Assembly (NCBI RefSeq): GCF_005503445.1 | Contig: NZ_SCOH01000031.1 | Span: 1 to 64,000 of the forward strand | Length of the DNA stretch: 64,000 bases | Source: Chitinivorax sp. B | GTDB taxonomy: Bacteria; Pseudomonadota; Gammaproteobacteria; Burkholderiales; SCOH01 | Direction: 5' to 3' | Shown here: one piece after another, positions 35,558 through 44,477 of the stretch | Layout of the letters: every line of letters begins with the position of its first letter | Numbering within the stretch: position 1 is the first letter of the stretch | Translations under genes and position numbers: made by a program | The notes under the pieces: generated by a model | What the model was told of the DNA's origin: nothing | What the model saw: only the letters and a program-made list of their open reading frames with translations | Database searches by the model: none

Positions 35558-36141
35558 ACCAAGTTTTGCGAGTCGGGCTGGTGTCGATTAGCGACCGCGC
35601 CAGCCAGGGCGTTTATGAAGACAAGGGCATCCCTGCACTGACTGATTGGTTGCAAACCGCCGTGAATAACCCGGTCGACTTTGTAACCCATCTTATTCCA
35701 GATGAACAACCCATTATTGAAGCCACTTTACGCGCCTTGGTGGATGACGATGGTTGCCATCTGGTGCTTACCACCGGCGGCACAGGCCCAGCCGAGCGCG
35801 ATGTTACACCTGAAGCGACACTAGCCGTCGCAGACAAGGTCATGCCGGGCTTTGGTGAACAAATGCGGCAAATCAGCCTGCATTATGTGCCGACGGCCAT
35901 TCTCTCCAGGCAAGTAGGGGTGATTCGAAAAGGCGCGCTGATCCTCAACCTGCCTGGTCAACCCAAAGCCATCAAGGAAACGTTGGAAGGCGTCAGGGAT
36001 GCCGCAGGAGAAACACGGGTATCAGGTATATTTGCAGCGGTGCCATACTGCATCGACCTGATTGGCGGACCTTACATCGAAACCAATGAAACCATCATCA
36101 GGGCATTCCGCCCCAAGTCAGCACAGAAGCCAACGCCATGA
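35554..36141 (+). CDS. mog: Molybdopterin adenylyltransferase Mog
   Basis: Adenylates molybdopterin in the last part of molybdenum cofactor synthesis, before molybdate insertion. The 195-residue protein has the MoaB/Mog signatures GLVSISDRAS, LVLTTGGTGPAERDVTPEAT, MPGFGEQMRQIS and LILNLPGQPKAIKETL. The length is typical for Mog. Overlaps both neighbours by 4 nt (ATGA), so darP-mog-esterase form one transcriptional unit. No other cofactor genes are seen in the window. Confidence 0.95.
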   Translation: MNQVLRVGLVSISDRASQGVYEDKGIPALTDWLQTAVNNPVDFVTHLIPDEQPIIEATLRALVDDDGCHLVLTTGGTGPAERDVTPEATLAVADKVMPGFGEQMRQISLHYVPTAILSRQVGVIRKGALILNLPGQPKAIKETLEGVRDAAGETRVSGIFAAVPYCIDLIGGPYIETNETIIRAFRPKSAQKPTP

Positions 36142-36830
36142 GCACCCTCGACCTGCCCTGTGTTGAGATTGATCATCCCGATGCACGCCACAGCATCATT
36201 TGGTTGCATGGATTAGGCGACGACGGCCACGGCTTTGCACCAATTGTGCCAGTACTGCGCCTGCCAGCCGATGCGGCCGTTCGGTTTGTCTTTCCGCACG
36301 CACCAATGCGGCCGGTCACAATCAATGCAGGTTATGTCATGCGGGCCTGGTATGACATTCTGGAAATAGGGGACTTGAACCGCCGATTGGACGAAACCAA
36401 CATTGTCGAATCTGTTGCCGCCGTTCATCGCTTGATCCAGTGCGAGATTGATCGTGGCATTCTTGCCAATCACATTGTACTGGCAGGCTTTTCCCAAGGC
36501 GGCCTGATCGCGCTGAATGCAGGCCTGAGCTTTGCTCAGAGGCTGGCTGGGATTGTTGCCTTGTCCACTTACTGGCCAGAGGCCGAGACTCCCGTGTTGG
36601 CACCTCATCCACAACAGGCCTCACTGCCCATATTTTGCGCGCATGGTGATTTCGATACGGTTGTGAACCCCAATCTAGGTCAAGCCGTGCGTGCCCGTCT
36701 CCAGTCATTGGGCTATCAAACCACCGCATATCGTTACGACATGGGGCACGAGGTCTGCCAGGACGAAATTCTCGATCTGTCAGACTGGCTACAACAGCAT
36801 CTGCTGACAGAACACGCCCCGTCAAGCTGA
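36138..36830 (+). CDS. Carboxylesterase/phospholipase, alpha/beta hydrolase (acyl-protein thioesterase type)
   Basis: A 230-residue serine hydrolase. The nucleophile elbow GFSQGG contains S119; the acid is D173 in AHGDFDTVV and the base is H204 in MGHEV. The oxyanion region WLHGLGDDGHGFAP is typical of the EstB/acyl-protein thioesterase family, which hydrolyses short to medium acyl esters. No signal peptide, so it is cytoplasmic. It is the last gene of the darP-mog unit and is followed by a strong terminator. Natural substrate unknown. Confidence 0.9.
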   Translation: MSTLDLPCVEIDHPDARHSIIWLHGLGDDGHGFAPIVPVLRLPADAAVRFVFPHAPMRPVTINAGYVMRAWYDILEIGDLNRRLDETNIVESVAAVHRLIQCEIDRGILANHIVLAGFSQGGLIALNAGLSFAQRLAGIVALSTYWPEAETPVLAPHPQQASLPIFCAHGDFDTVVNPNLGQAVRARLQSLGYQTTAYRYDMGHEVCQDEILDLSDWLQQHLLTEHAPSS

Positions 36831-36853
36831 CATTTGACGGTAATATCGCCAAA

Positions 36854-36885
36854 AAAACGGGCAGCGTAAACACTGCCCGTTTTTT
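36854..36885. terminator. Bidirectional terminator between the esterase and a PilZ-like gene
   Basis: AAAACGGGCAG (36854-36864) pairs with CTGCCCGTTTT (36873-36883), with A- and T-runs on each side. It serves the + strand esterase gene and the - strand gene ending at 36909. Confidence 0.92.
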
Positions 36886-36908
36886 ATGAAAGTATGTATT
36901 CAAGCGAT

Positions 36909-38585
36909 TCAGTCGGAATCTACACGCGCCCAGACCCAATCGGCACCACGTGCCAAAATCTCCTTGAAGCGGACGTTGATTTCACGCCCCATCGAAACCA
37001 GGCTGACCTGCTTGTCCAATAGGTAATCCGCAGATCGCATCACGACGCCATTCACTTTCTGGGGATTGGATTTAGCCTGGGTGAAAATACCCTGGCTACT
37101 CGCCAGCAAATTGGCAGCATCCAAGTTACTCACCGAATATCTGCTCTGAATGTCACGGGCCTTGATTTCAACAGCTATTGGTGAATAGGCCAGCACCTGA
37201 ATACCTGCATACATTTGCCCATCCGCCACCCGAGATAGCCGCCGCACCAGGGCCAGCTGCCATTGATCCGTTTTTTCCGGGCGCAAGCCAATCAAGGTAT
37301 CCAGGCGAATCCAGTCATTTTCTACCACAGGCAGGACCGCACCATACCCGCCATCACTCTCATTGTTCACAACCCAGGTTTCAAAATCGCCAACGGTATG
37401 TTTCTGCAGGGTCGTGGCCAATGCTTGCGCTTGTCGCTGTCGTGTTCGGTCAGTGACAAAACCATACTGCCGCATGTCAAGCATTTCTTCAGCATTGAAG
37501 CTTTGCCGCCGTTCAGGGTCTGCAGTCCGGTCGTTGTCATATTTCACATGGTGGTAGATTTCTTTCATGCCGTGCATGACATCTATCATCTTACGAACTG
37601 GCACCCTGTCGCTATTCCGCTTCGGATGCCCACCACCGTCTGACGACCACGCCTGCAACAACAACTTGAGAAGCTCTGATGCGCCAGATTGGCGAAATGC
37701 CTCATCCAGACCAATGATCTTGCCGCCATCCAATGCATTTTTTACCAACGTCAGTTGTTCAATCAGCTCATATGTACCCCAATACCGGCCAAGACTGGCT
37801 GGCTCAGCTGGTTGATTACTCAAGCGTATGGCGGGTGACGCCCCAGTCAGATCAATCGCATACTGATGACGTCCATTCAGCAACTTTCGCTCGATCGTCA
37901 CATGATGCGACCATAGATCCAACCATTGATCCACCATATCCAATTGCCGCGCGGTCAATGCACCGGTATTGACGGTCGCAAGCATCATGATCTGGATGAA
38001 TTCATCCGCACATGAAGTATTACGCCCGGTCACTGCGTCATACAGCTGGAATGCATCACTATCAACACCCTTGACCTCCGCCAGACGGTAGACCTGATTG
38101 ACTGTCGCCCAGAATTTCTTTTCCGGTGTCAGGAAACGGAAATACTGCCACTTGGCCTGCACGCCCAAATAGTTCAAGGTTCGGGCAATACAGCGAGGTA
38201 AAAAAGGCTCCAGTTCGGGCCGATTGCCATCTCGAACTTCCTTGATCATCATCAGGTAGGCATGGATCATGTGGTGGGCCAAGGTCATGATCAAATGCCA
38301 TAATTTGCTCTCCACCGTTTTCGGCATACGGGGGTTTTGCAAGTATTGTAGGCATTGCGTCTCAAATGCAGTCTGAACCTGATCGTCCAGCCACATTAAT
38401 GACTGCAACGAGGTTGCGTTGATAGGCACCTCGCCACCAATAAATCGATTCACCTCTTCCGCCACCAATTTCGGCAGCGCAGCCAAATCGCCTGTCTGAA
38501 CCGTCTTCCACCAGCTCTGAGCCGCTTTGACGCCATCCAATGGGTCTGCAGCCTTTTTCCAAGGCAAGGTGATTTTACCAAGCAT
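36909..38585 (-). CDS. Large conserved protein with PilZ-like C-terminal motif (paralog 1)
   Basis: No named family is firmly recognised. The 558-residue protein is mainly helical to about residue 400 and has a beta-rich end. The segment WVVNNESDGGYGAVLPVVENDWIRLDTLIGLRP fits the [DN]xSxxG part of PilZ domains, which bind c-di-GMP; the paired RxxxR is not clear. The paralog immediately upstream (38664-40319) has the same order and the equivalent LVQDISLGGFGARLP. ATG 38585 is chosen over GTG 38597 because GGTGG precedes it. No signal peptide, so cytoplasmic. A c-di-GMP link is inference, strengthened only by the many GGDEF and YajQ genes in the window. Confidence 0.7.
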   Translation of the reverse strand: MLGKITLPWKKAADPLDGVKAAQSWWKTVQTGDLAALPKLVAEEVNRFIGGEVPINATSLQSLMWLDDQVQTAFETQCLQYLQNPRMPKTVESKLWHLIMTLAHHMIHAYLMMIKEVRDGNRPELEPFLPRCIARTLNYLGVQAKWQYFRFLTPEKKFWATVNQVYRLAEVKGVDSDAFQLYDAVTGRNTSCADEFIQIMMLATVNTGALTARQLDMVDQWLDLWSHHVTIERKLLNGRHQYAIDLTGASPAIRLSNQPAEPASLGRYWGTYELIEQLTLVKNALDGGKIIGLDEAFRQSGASELLKLLLQAWSSDGGGHPKRNSDRVPVRKMIDVMHGMKEIYHHVKYDNDRTADPERRQSFNAEEMLDMRQYGFVTDRTRQRQAQALATTLQKHTVGDFETWVVNNESDGGYGAVLPVVENDWIRLDTLIGLRPEKTDQWQLALVRRLSRVADGQMYAGIQVLAYSPIAVEIKARDIQSRYSVSNLDAANLLASSQGIFTQAKSNPQKVNGVVMRSADYLLDKQVSLVSMGREINVRFKEILARGADWVWARVDSD

Positions 38586-38663
38586 ACTGACCACCACACG
38601 TTAACAGGTCCATCACATCCCGTACCCCGGAGATGACTAAAGTGTGTTGATCAGCCCACATGG

Positions 38664-40319
38664 TCAAGCCCCAGCACCAGTCACGTTGAAATCGACGATA
38701 TCGAATCCGTCCCCTTGCTCCCTGCGGACAATCGGCTCCAAGCGGTAGGTTTTGCCAGATTCCGTGACCGTATAAGGGCGGCCGGTCAAGTACACGCCAC
38801 TACGTAATAGGACCGAACAACCCGTCATACCTTCCAAGCTAGAACCAAACAGTATTGCAAGTTCATTATTCAACTGACGCTCTTCATCCGGCGCAGCAAA
38901 ATCAATCGAGATTGGTACAACACGCGCCCCCACCACCTCAACACCAATCAAACTCTGACGTTCCATATTCATTTGCAGGCGGCGCACTACGCCCACCTGC
39001 CATTCAGCATGCATGTCGGTCTTGATCCCGACCAGACTACCAATACGTAACCAGTCGCTATGTACCTGCGGCAAACGTGCACCGAAGCCGCCTAGACTGA
39101 TGTCCTGCACCAACCAGCTTTCAGCATGCTGCTCAAGCTCCACAGGCGTCGAGGCACACTCATCCAACCATCGTTGGGTATCTTCGGTAACGAAACCAAA
39201 CTGCTCAATGTCGCGCTTTTGCCGCTCAAGTAGCTCTACCTGAGTAGGCGCTGCGTCATGCTGCCGAAATTGCGAGAACACCACAGCCCGGATGACATCC
39301 GTTACGCCATGCACAACAGTCAGTCGACCATAGGCAGGCAAACGTGGCCATTTTCTTTCAGGCGGCGTCAGGCTCCAGTAAAACAATAAATGCTGCAGCA
39401 CTTGCTTCAGACTGGATACGGGCGCCCCCAAACCTGAACTGCCAGCAGAAATTGCGGATGGATTATCCAGAGCACGGGCCAGTTCCTGCAAACGGACACC
39501 TGCCTCACCGGTGCCGATGAAGCGCACCCGTGGTCCATATTGCATACCCGCCACCAAGCGACCGGGGGGGTGGGTTGCAGACAAATCGTAGTAGAAACAG
39601 CTTTTTGTATCTGGCGCACTGGTGATGTCCAAGTACTCTGACACGTCATCGATTGTACGCTCGGCCAAGTCGATCTGCTGCGGTAACAGGCTATCCGGCG
39701 ACGATGCTGCCAGAAACAGGGTCTTCAGGAATTCAGCCTGAGGAGTGGTCGGGCGCTCGCTATGGTCATACAACGTCACCACCGTGCGCTCCAACCGATT
39801 CGCCTCCACAAACATCCACAACCGCGACAGCGAATGCCAAACAATATCTTCAACGGGGCCATATTGAAGCAGCATGATCTTGTGCATCATGACCACACCG
39901 TGCAGACCTCGTGCCGCCAACTTGCCCAATTGTTCAGAGGTGATTTCGGCACCACGGCCACCCATGGCATGTGCATCCAACGTCATCAGGTAAGCAGCAA
40001 CCAGCGCCTTCCAGTAATCGCACAAGGCACGCCAAATAGCGCGCTCACGAAACTTGGCGGCCCGGGTCTGCGCTAGATATTCATGCTGCAACTTACGCTG
40101 AAAGGCATGGCCAGCAGCATCCAACAGCATGATCACACTAGTACGCACTGCCAGCCGATAACCCTCAGCATGAGTCACCGACTCAATCCAGGCAGTCACT
40201 TCCTGAATCGATTTGAATGGATCCCCTTGTGGCAAATCAATCAACAGGCGTTGTGCAGTCTTGACATCGCGCATCGGGTGATCAGGTTTGGAGACAATAC
40301 GTCGCAGCCAGCTTGTCAT
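38664..40319 (-). CDS. Large conserved protein with PilZ-like C-terminal motif (paralog 2)
   Basis: A 551-residue paralog of the gene 79 bp downstream. Shared features include a helical N-terminal region (LLDAAGHAFQRKLQHEYLAQ, LCDYWKALVAAYLMTLDAHAMGG), a MVMHKIMLLQYG-like centre, and the beta-rich end with WLVQDISLGGFGARLPQ and WQVGVVRRLQMNMERQSLIGVEVV. The DISLGG pattern fits the PilZ DxSxxG signature better than paralog 1. The STAS-like protein at 40371 is just upstream on the same strand and may share the transcript. The function is unknown; c-di-GMP binding is a testable inference. Confidence 0.7.
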   Translation of the reverse strand: MTSWLRRIVSKPDHPMRDVKTAQRLLIDLPQGDPFKSIQEVTAWIESVTHAEGYRLAVRTSVIMLLDAAGHAFQRKLQHEYLAQTRAAKFRERAIWRALCDYWKALVAAYLMTLDAHAMGGRGAEITSEQLGKLAARGLHGVVMMHKIMLLQYGPVEDIVWHSLSRLWMFVEANRLERTVVTLYDHSERPTTPQAEFLKTLFLAASSPDSLLPQQIDLAERTIDDVSEYLDITSAPDTKSCFYYDLSATHPPGRLVAGMQYGPRVRFIGTGEAGVRLQELARALDNPSAISAGSSGLGAPVSSLKQVLQHLLFYWSLTPPERKWPRLPAYGRLTVVHGVTDVIRAVVFSQFRQHDAAPTQVELLERQKRDIEQFGFVTEDTQRWLDECASTPVELEQHAESWLVQDISLGGFGARLPQVHSDWLRIGSLVGIKTDMHAEWQVGVVRRLQMNMERQSLIGVEVVGARVVPISIDFAAPDEERQLNNELAILFGSSLEGMTGCSVLLRSGVYLTGRPYTVTESGKTYRLEPIVRREQGDGFDIVDFNVTGAGA

Positions 40320-40370
40320 GGTTCTTATGTATTTTGGTTCAGAGCAAGGATCATGTAACGATTGAGCAGC

Positions 40371-40715
40371 CTATTCAGTAGCCCAGCCTTCCGCCGCCTC
40401 AATGGTGTCGAACAGCTGTACATCAATATTGATGAACAAACGGGATACCCAGGCACTCCACGCAACCCATTGGTCGTTGGTCACTACCGCAATCTTTCCG
40501 AAATCGGCTGCGTGGGTACGAGTAAATTTTATCTCCTCCCAAGCCATATCCAGCGTATAGCCGGTCATGTCTCGCAGATCCAGTAGCAGATTAGGTTTAC
40601 CGTGGAACTTGATGGCATACAACACATCGTCTTCGAACTGTTTGTAATCAGCCAGCATGAATTCGCCAAAGACAGCGACATTGACCGTATTACCTTGTTG
40701 TTTGATAGTGATCAT
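40371..40715 (-). CDS. SpoIIAA/STAS-like protein
   Basis: A 114-residue single-domain protein resembling the SpoIIAA-like (STAS fold) family: alternating beta strands and helices, VNVAVFGEFMLADYKQFEDD, PNLLLDLRDMTGYTLDMAWEE, GKIAVVTNDQWVAWSAW and LFDTIEAAEGWATE. Such proteins may bind lipids or nucleotides or act as anti-sigma antagonists, but members of this branch lack a fixed role. It is about 50 bp upstream of the paralogous PilZ-like genes and in the same direction, so a shared signalling role is possible (inference). Confidence 0.75.
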   Translation of the reverse strand: MITIKQQGNTVNVAVFGEFMLADYKQFEDDVLYAIKFHGKPNLLLDLRDMTGYTLDMAWEEIKFTRTHAADFGKIAVVTNDQWVAWSAWVSRLFINIDVQLFDTIEAAEGWATE

Positions 40716-40848
40716 TGCGGGACCTTATCAGTTTACTACCGACTGAACTTATCAATCTTTTCAAGCAAATATAATACAAGCATGAACGGGAACTATTCCA
40801 TTGTAGTGTATATCCCGTCAATCGACCAATCAGCACCTTGCCTGACGG

Positions 40849-41715
40849 TCATTTCCGGCATACAGACAGGCGTGTCGCCATTGCGCCAGACAGGATCACC
40901 AATACAATACCACTCCAAGCAGATATAGATGGAATGTGATCCCAAACCAACCAACCCGCCAGCGCTGAAAAGACCACCGTGCTATAAGCCAGACTGGCCA
41001 CCATCAAAGTTGCCCCTGTCGAATAGGCTCTCGTCAAGGCAAGCTGGGCAAGGGTTGCAGAAGCCCCCATACACAATAGTATTAACGCACCCGCCCCGGT
41101 GATGGCACTGAAGCGGTGCACCAGCATCCAGGCACCCGCCCCTAAGCTGGAGATCAGCGAAAAATAAAATACCACTCGGTATTCAGGCTCACCAATCTGG
41201 CCCAGCTGACGTACATTGATCATAGCAATTGCCGCCAGAAAGCCGGAACACAGACCTAAGAAGCCCTCGAATAGCTTGTCTTGCTCAAAGGTCGGCTGTA
41301 ACAGGCAACTGACGCCGACAAATCCCACAACCACCGCGCCCAACAGTCCCCAGACGGGTCGCTCGTGGTACCACCAGATCAATAATGGAGCAATAAACAG
41401 TGAAGAGGTGTAGTTCAACGTGACTGCGGTTGGCAACGGCAATGCCACGATTGTGTAGAAATAAAGCGATAAGGCCCCAAGACCAGAGAGGCTTCGATAG
41501 ACATGGTTACGCCAATACGGAGTGCGTAGTGAATCCCCACGAATCAGGATAATCAACCAAACCACCAGCAAGCCAACAAAAGATCGGTAGAACACCAACT
41601 CTGCGGGAGTGAAGTAAGCGGCGCCAATCTTGACGCATACACCCATACAGGCGAACAGCACGCCAGCCACCAACATCCACAACGCGCCGGTCTTACTTTG
41701 CAAAGAAGACATCAA
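40849..41715 (-). CDS. EamA/DMT-superfamily permease
   Basis: A 288-residue inner-membrane protein with about ten hydrophobic helices in two repeats of the EamA domain (for example GVLFACMGVCVKIGA, ELVFYRSFVGLLVVWLIIL, ATLAQLALTRAYSTGATLMVASLAYSTVVFSALAGWLVW). The family exports amino acids, nucleosides or other metabolites. The terminator of the Rieske gene lies in the 54-bp gap before it, with the T-run ending 2 nt before the ATG, so it may be expressed only by read-through or its own weak promoter. Confidence 0.88.
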   Translation of the reverse strand: MMSSLQSKTGALWMLVAGVLFACMGVCVKIGAAYFTPAELVFYRSFVGLLVVWLIILIRGDSLRTPYWRNHVYRSLSGLGALSLYFYTIVALPLPTAVTLNYTSSLFIAPLLIWWYHERPVWGLLGAVVVGFVGVSCLLQPTFEQDKLFEGFLGLCSGFLAAIAMINVRQLGQIGEPEYRVVFYFSLISSLGAGAWMLVHRFSAITGAGALILLCMGASATLAQLALTRAYSTGATLMVASLAYSTVVFSALAGWLVWDHIPSISAWSGIVLVILSGAMATRLSVCRK

Positions 41716-41716
41716 T

Positions 41717-41743
41717 AAAAAAACGGAGCTTATGCTCCGTTTT
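41717..41743 (-). terminator. Minus-strand terminator after the Rieske oxygenase gene
   Basis: Read on the minus strand, AACGGAGC pairs with GCTCCGTT across a short loop (ATAA) and is followed by a run of T (complement of the A-run 41717-41723). The T-run ends 2 nt before the EamA ATG. Confidence 0.88.
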
Positions 41744-41768
41744 CAGGCAAGATAACTTAATGAGCATA

Positions 41769-42875
41769 TCAAAACCGAGGTTCGATTTCCCGGCGCAGGA
41801 AGGCATGGAAATGCAACATACCATCTTCCATGGGTGACTGGTACGGGCCAACTTCATTCCGCCCCTCAAGCCAAAGCGCCTTACGACCTTCATCCATGCG
41901 CTCGGCAATCTCTTTGTCTTCAACACCGGTTTCCATGTAAGCACTCTGTTCTGCATCGCAGTACTCAGGCTCAAACAACGCGATATCTTCCGGGTAATAG
42001 AACTCGATCACGTTGATTGTTTTATCCACTGCCACCGGGATCAGTGTCGAGATTACCAAGCAATGTGGATACCATTCCACCATGATATTAGGATAATAGA
42101 CCAGCCAAATTGCACCATGTTTAGGTGCCTCGCCATTGCGATAATTCAGTACGGCTTCGTGCCATTTACGGTAGATGTCTGAACCTGCCTTCTTCAGCTC
42201 ATTCAACACACCAACCGTTTGCACACTGTACCAATCGCCGAATTCCCATTTCAACTCATCGCAATTGACGAAATTACCCAAGCCTGGGTGGAACGGGACA
42301 ACATGGTAATCTTCCAGATATACCTCAATGAAGGTCTTCCAGTTGCACTTCAGCTCGTCAATTTCAATCTTGTGCAGCTTGTATCCAGAAAAATCCAAAT
42401 CTTCTGCCACGCCCAGATCGGCCAAATCCTTCGACACATCTCGTGCGCCGTTGAACAGCATTCCATTCCAGTTCTGCAATGGGCTCTTGTTCAGGTGCAA
42501 GCAAGGATTCTGCGGAAAATGTGGTGCGCCTTTAAGTTGGCCATCCATATCATAAGTCCAACGATGCAACGGACAAACAATATTGGTGGCGTTGCCATTA
42601 CCTTTCAACATAATGGCTTGACGATGACGGCAGACGTTGGAAAGCAATTCGACGCCATGCTCGTTACGCACCAGCATCTTCGAATGCCCCATCCACTCCA
42701 ACGTCTGATAATCCCCTATTTCCGGCGTCATCAGCTCGTGGCCGACATAGCCCGGGCCGTATTTGAACAGCACCTCCTTTTCTATCTCCAGGATGTGTTC
42801 GTCAAAATACCAATGAACCGGAAGCTGCGGTTGCGCCGCAACATGCAACGCGTTTGCGTTAGCCAGATCAGACAT
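41769..42875 (-). CDS. Rieske non-heme iron oxygenase, alpha subunit
   Basis: An oxygenase subunit of 368 residues. The [2Fe-2S] Rieske centre is C82-x-H84 and C101-x-x-H104 (VCRHRQAIM, VCPLHRW). The catalytic mononuclear iron is in YLEDYHVVPFH, with H191 and H196 as ligands. The protein resembles ring-hydroxylating and demethylating oxygenases. No reductase or ferredoxin gene is adjacent. A ribosome site GAGGGG precedes the start. A 10-C tract lies about 100 bp upstream of its start codon, within the presumed promoter. The native substrate is unknown. Confidence 0.92.
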   Translation of the reverse strand: MSDLANANALHVAAQPQLPVHWYFDEHILEIEKEVLFKYGPGYVGHELMTPEIGDYQTLEWMGHSKMLVRNEHGVELLSNVCRHRQAIMLKGNGNATNIVCPLHRWTYDMDGQLKGAPHFPQNPCLHLNKSPLQNWNGMLFNGARDVSKDLADLGVAEDLDFSGYKLHKIEIDELKCNWKTFIEVYLEDYHVVPFHPGLGNFVNCDELKWEFGDWYSVQTVGVLNELKKAGSDIYRKWHEAVLNYRNGEAPKHGAIWLVYYPNIMVEWYPHCLVISTLIPVAVDKTINVIEFYYPEDIALFEPEYCDAEQSAYMETGVEDKEIAERMDEGRKALWLEGRNEVGPYQSPMEDGMLHFHAFLRREIEPRF

Positions 42876-42973
42876 GTCCAGACCCCTCTAGAAGCCAAAA
42901 CAATCCGGTCTCGCCAGGCGAGGATACGGAGTGGCAAATTACCAAAAAATGGAAGTCGCGTATTGTGCCCCCA

Positions 42974-42983
42974 CCCCCCCCCC
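42974..42983. repeat. Poly-C tract in the Rieske gene promoter region
   Basis: Ten C in a row (42974-42983), preceded by C5 and A, followed by G4. It lies in the 433-bp intergenic region 42876-43308, which otherwise holds no gene, about 100 bp before the Rieske start codon (minus strand) and 325 bp before xseB. Tracts this long are prone to slippage. Confidence 0.85.
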
Positions 42984-43308
42984 GGGGCAAGCAAAATGTT
43001 TGGGGAAAAGCTATATCAAATGAAGACCATAGATTTTTTGATCAGGATCAAAATCTCCCCTCACAAAATTTGTTCTACGATCAGTTACCTACCTCAAAAC
43101 CAACACTTTGCAAAATCCCTTTCCATTTCCGCGCCTTGCAAAGGGTTAACTTGAGCGGAACCGCATGATTTTTGGCCTCGCGTCTCGTATTCTTATAATT
43201 TATGCCAAGACGACTGGCGATCAACTCGATGTTGCAAAGTTGGTCGCACCTAGTGGCATGCGGTATCATCAGCGATTACCCCATACATTCATTCACGCTC
43301 GAGATAGC

Positions 43309-43548
43309 ATGCCGAAAAGCCCGAAAACTGCAGCGCCCGCTTCCTTTGAAGCCGCGTTAAGCGATCTGGAAAAGCTGGTGGCCGAGATGGAAAGTGGCCA
43401 ATTGACGCTGGAAGCCTCGCTGGCTGCCTACAAACGTGGCGCGGCACTCCTACAGTATTGCCAAACCACCCTGCAGGATGCGCAACAACAGGTTCGCATC
43501 CTGGAAAACGACAACCTTCAACTGTTCGGTCAAGATGAACAATCCTGA
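43309..43548 (+). CDS. xseB: Exodeoxyribonuclease VII small subunit
   Basis: Small subunit of ExoVII, which degrades single-stranded DNA. The 79-residue protein is a two-helix protein with the family core SFEAALSDLEKLVAEMESGQLTLE and LAAYKRGAALLQYCQ. The ATG at 43309 is chosen from homology; a longer frame from 43165 is not supported. It overlaps ispA by 14 nt and precedes dxs in the classical xseB-ispA-dxs order. xseA (large subunit) is not in the window. Confidence 0.95.
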   Translation: MPKSPKTAAPASFEAALSDLEKLVAEMESGQLTLEASLAAYKRGAALLQYCQTTLQDAQQQVRILENDNLQLFGQDEQS

Positions 43549-44431
43549 ATTCCTCGCCTGGGCAAATGATCGCCAGCAACACATCGAAACGGTGCTGGCG
43601 CAGTTGATCCCCAGCCAGACCGTCCTGCCACAGCGATTACATGACGCCATGCGCTACGCCACACTTGGTGGCGGCAAGCGTGTCAGACCACTATTAGTCT
43701 ATGCCAGTGGTACGCTGATGCAAGCCAGCCCGGCACATCAGGATATTGCTGCCGCAGCAGTTGAACTGATCCACGCATACTCATTGGTCCATGATGATCT
43801 GCCTTGCATGGACAACGATACGTTACGCCGAGGCAAGCCCACCTGCCATATAGAATTTGACGAGTCCACTGCATTATTGGCGGGCGATGCCCTTCAAACC
43901 CTGGCATTTGACCTGCTTTCGAATCAACCTGCCGCGGCCTCGCCAACAGCACAGTTGAAAATGGTGGGCCTGCTCGCACAAGCTGCCGGCTCACATGGCA
44001 TGGCAGGCGGCCAGGCGATCGATCTGGCTTCTGTCGGTCTGCAGCTGTCATTACCAGAGCTGGAGCAGATGCACATTTTGAAGACCGGGGCTTTAATTCG
44101 TGCCAGTGTATTGCTCGGTGCCCATGCAGGCTCGTCAATCAATGACAGCGAATTGAGACAGCTTGACCATTTTGCCAAGTGTATTGGATTAGCCTTCCAA
44201 GTCGTCGATGATATCCTGGATGCCGAGTCGACCTCTGCAACACTTGGCAAAACCGCTGGGAAAGATGCAGAACAGAACAAGCCGACCTACGTCTCCTTAT
44301 TGGGATTACGCGACGCCAAAGCACATGCACAAGCCTTACTAGCGGACGCCCAGGAAAGCCTCACCCAGTTTGGTGAGCGTGCTAACCACCTATTGGCGCT
44401 GGCGGATTTCATTGTCGCCCGCAAATTCTGA
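43535..44431 (+). CDS. ispA: Farnesyl diphosphate synthase
   Basis: Condenses isopentenyl and dimethylallyl diphosphate to geranyl and farnesyl diphosphate. The 298-residue protein shows the two Asp-rich motifs (DDLPCMDND and DDILD) and [18 protein letters not shown] and the [21 protein letters not shown] loop. Length is normal. The start (43535) lies inside xseB, so the two are coupled. dxs begins 46 bp after it. Confidence 0.96.
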   Translation: MNNPEFLAWANDRQQHIETVLAQLIPSQTVLPQRLHDAMRYATLGGGKRVRPLLVYASGTLMQASPAHQDIAAAAVELIHAYSLVHDDLPCMDNDTLRRGKPTCHIEFDESTALLAGDALQTLAFDLLSNQPAAASPTAQLKMVGLLAQAAGSHGMAGGQAIDLASVGLQLSLPELEQMHILKTGALIRASVLLGAHAGSSINDSELRQLDHFAKCIGLAFQVVDDILDAESTSATLGKTAGKDAEQNKPTYVSLLGLRDAKAHAQALLADAQESLTQFGERANHLLALADFIVARKF

Positions 44432-44477
44432 TCGATTGACGTATCGACGCACACGCCTCGCATACAGAGAAGCCAAG

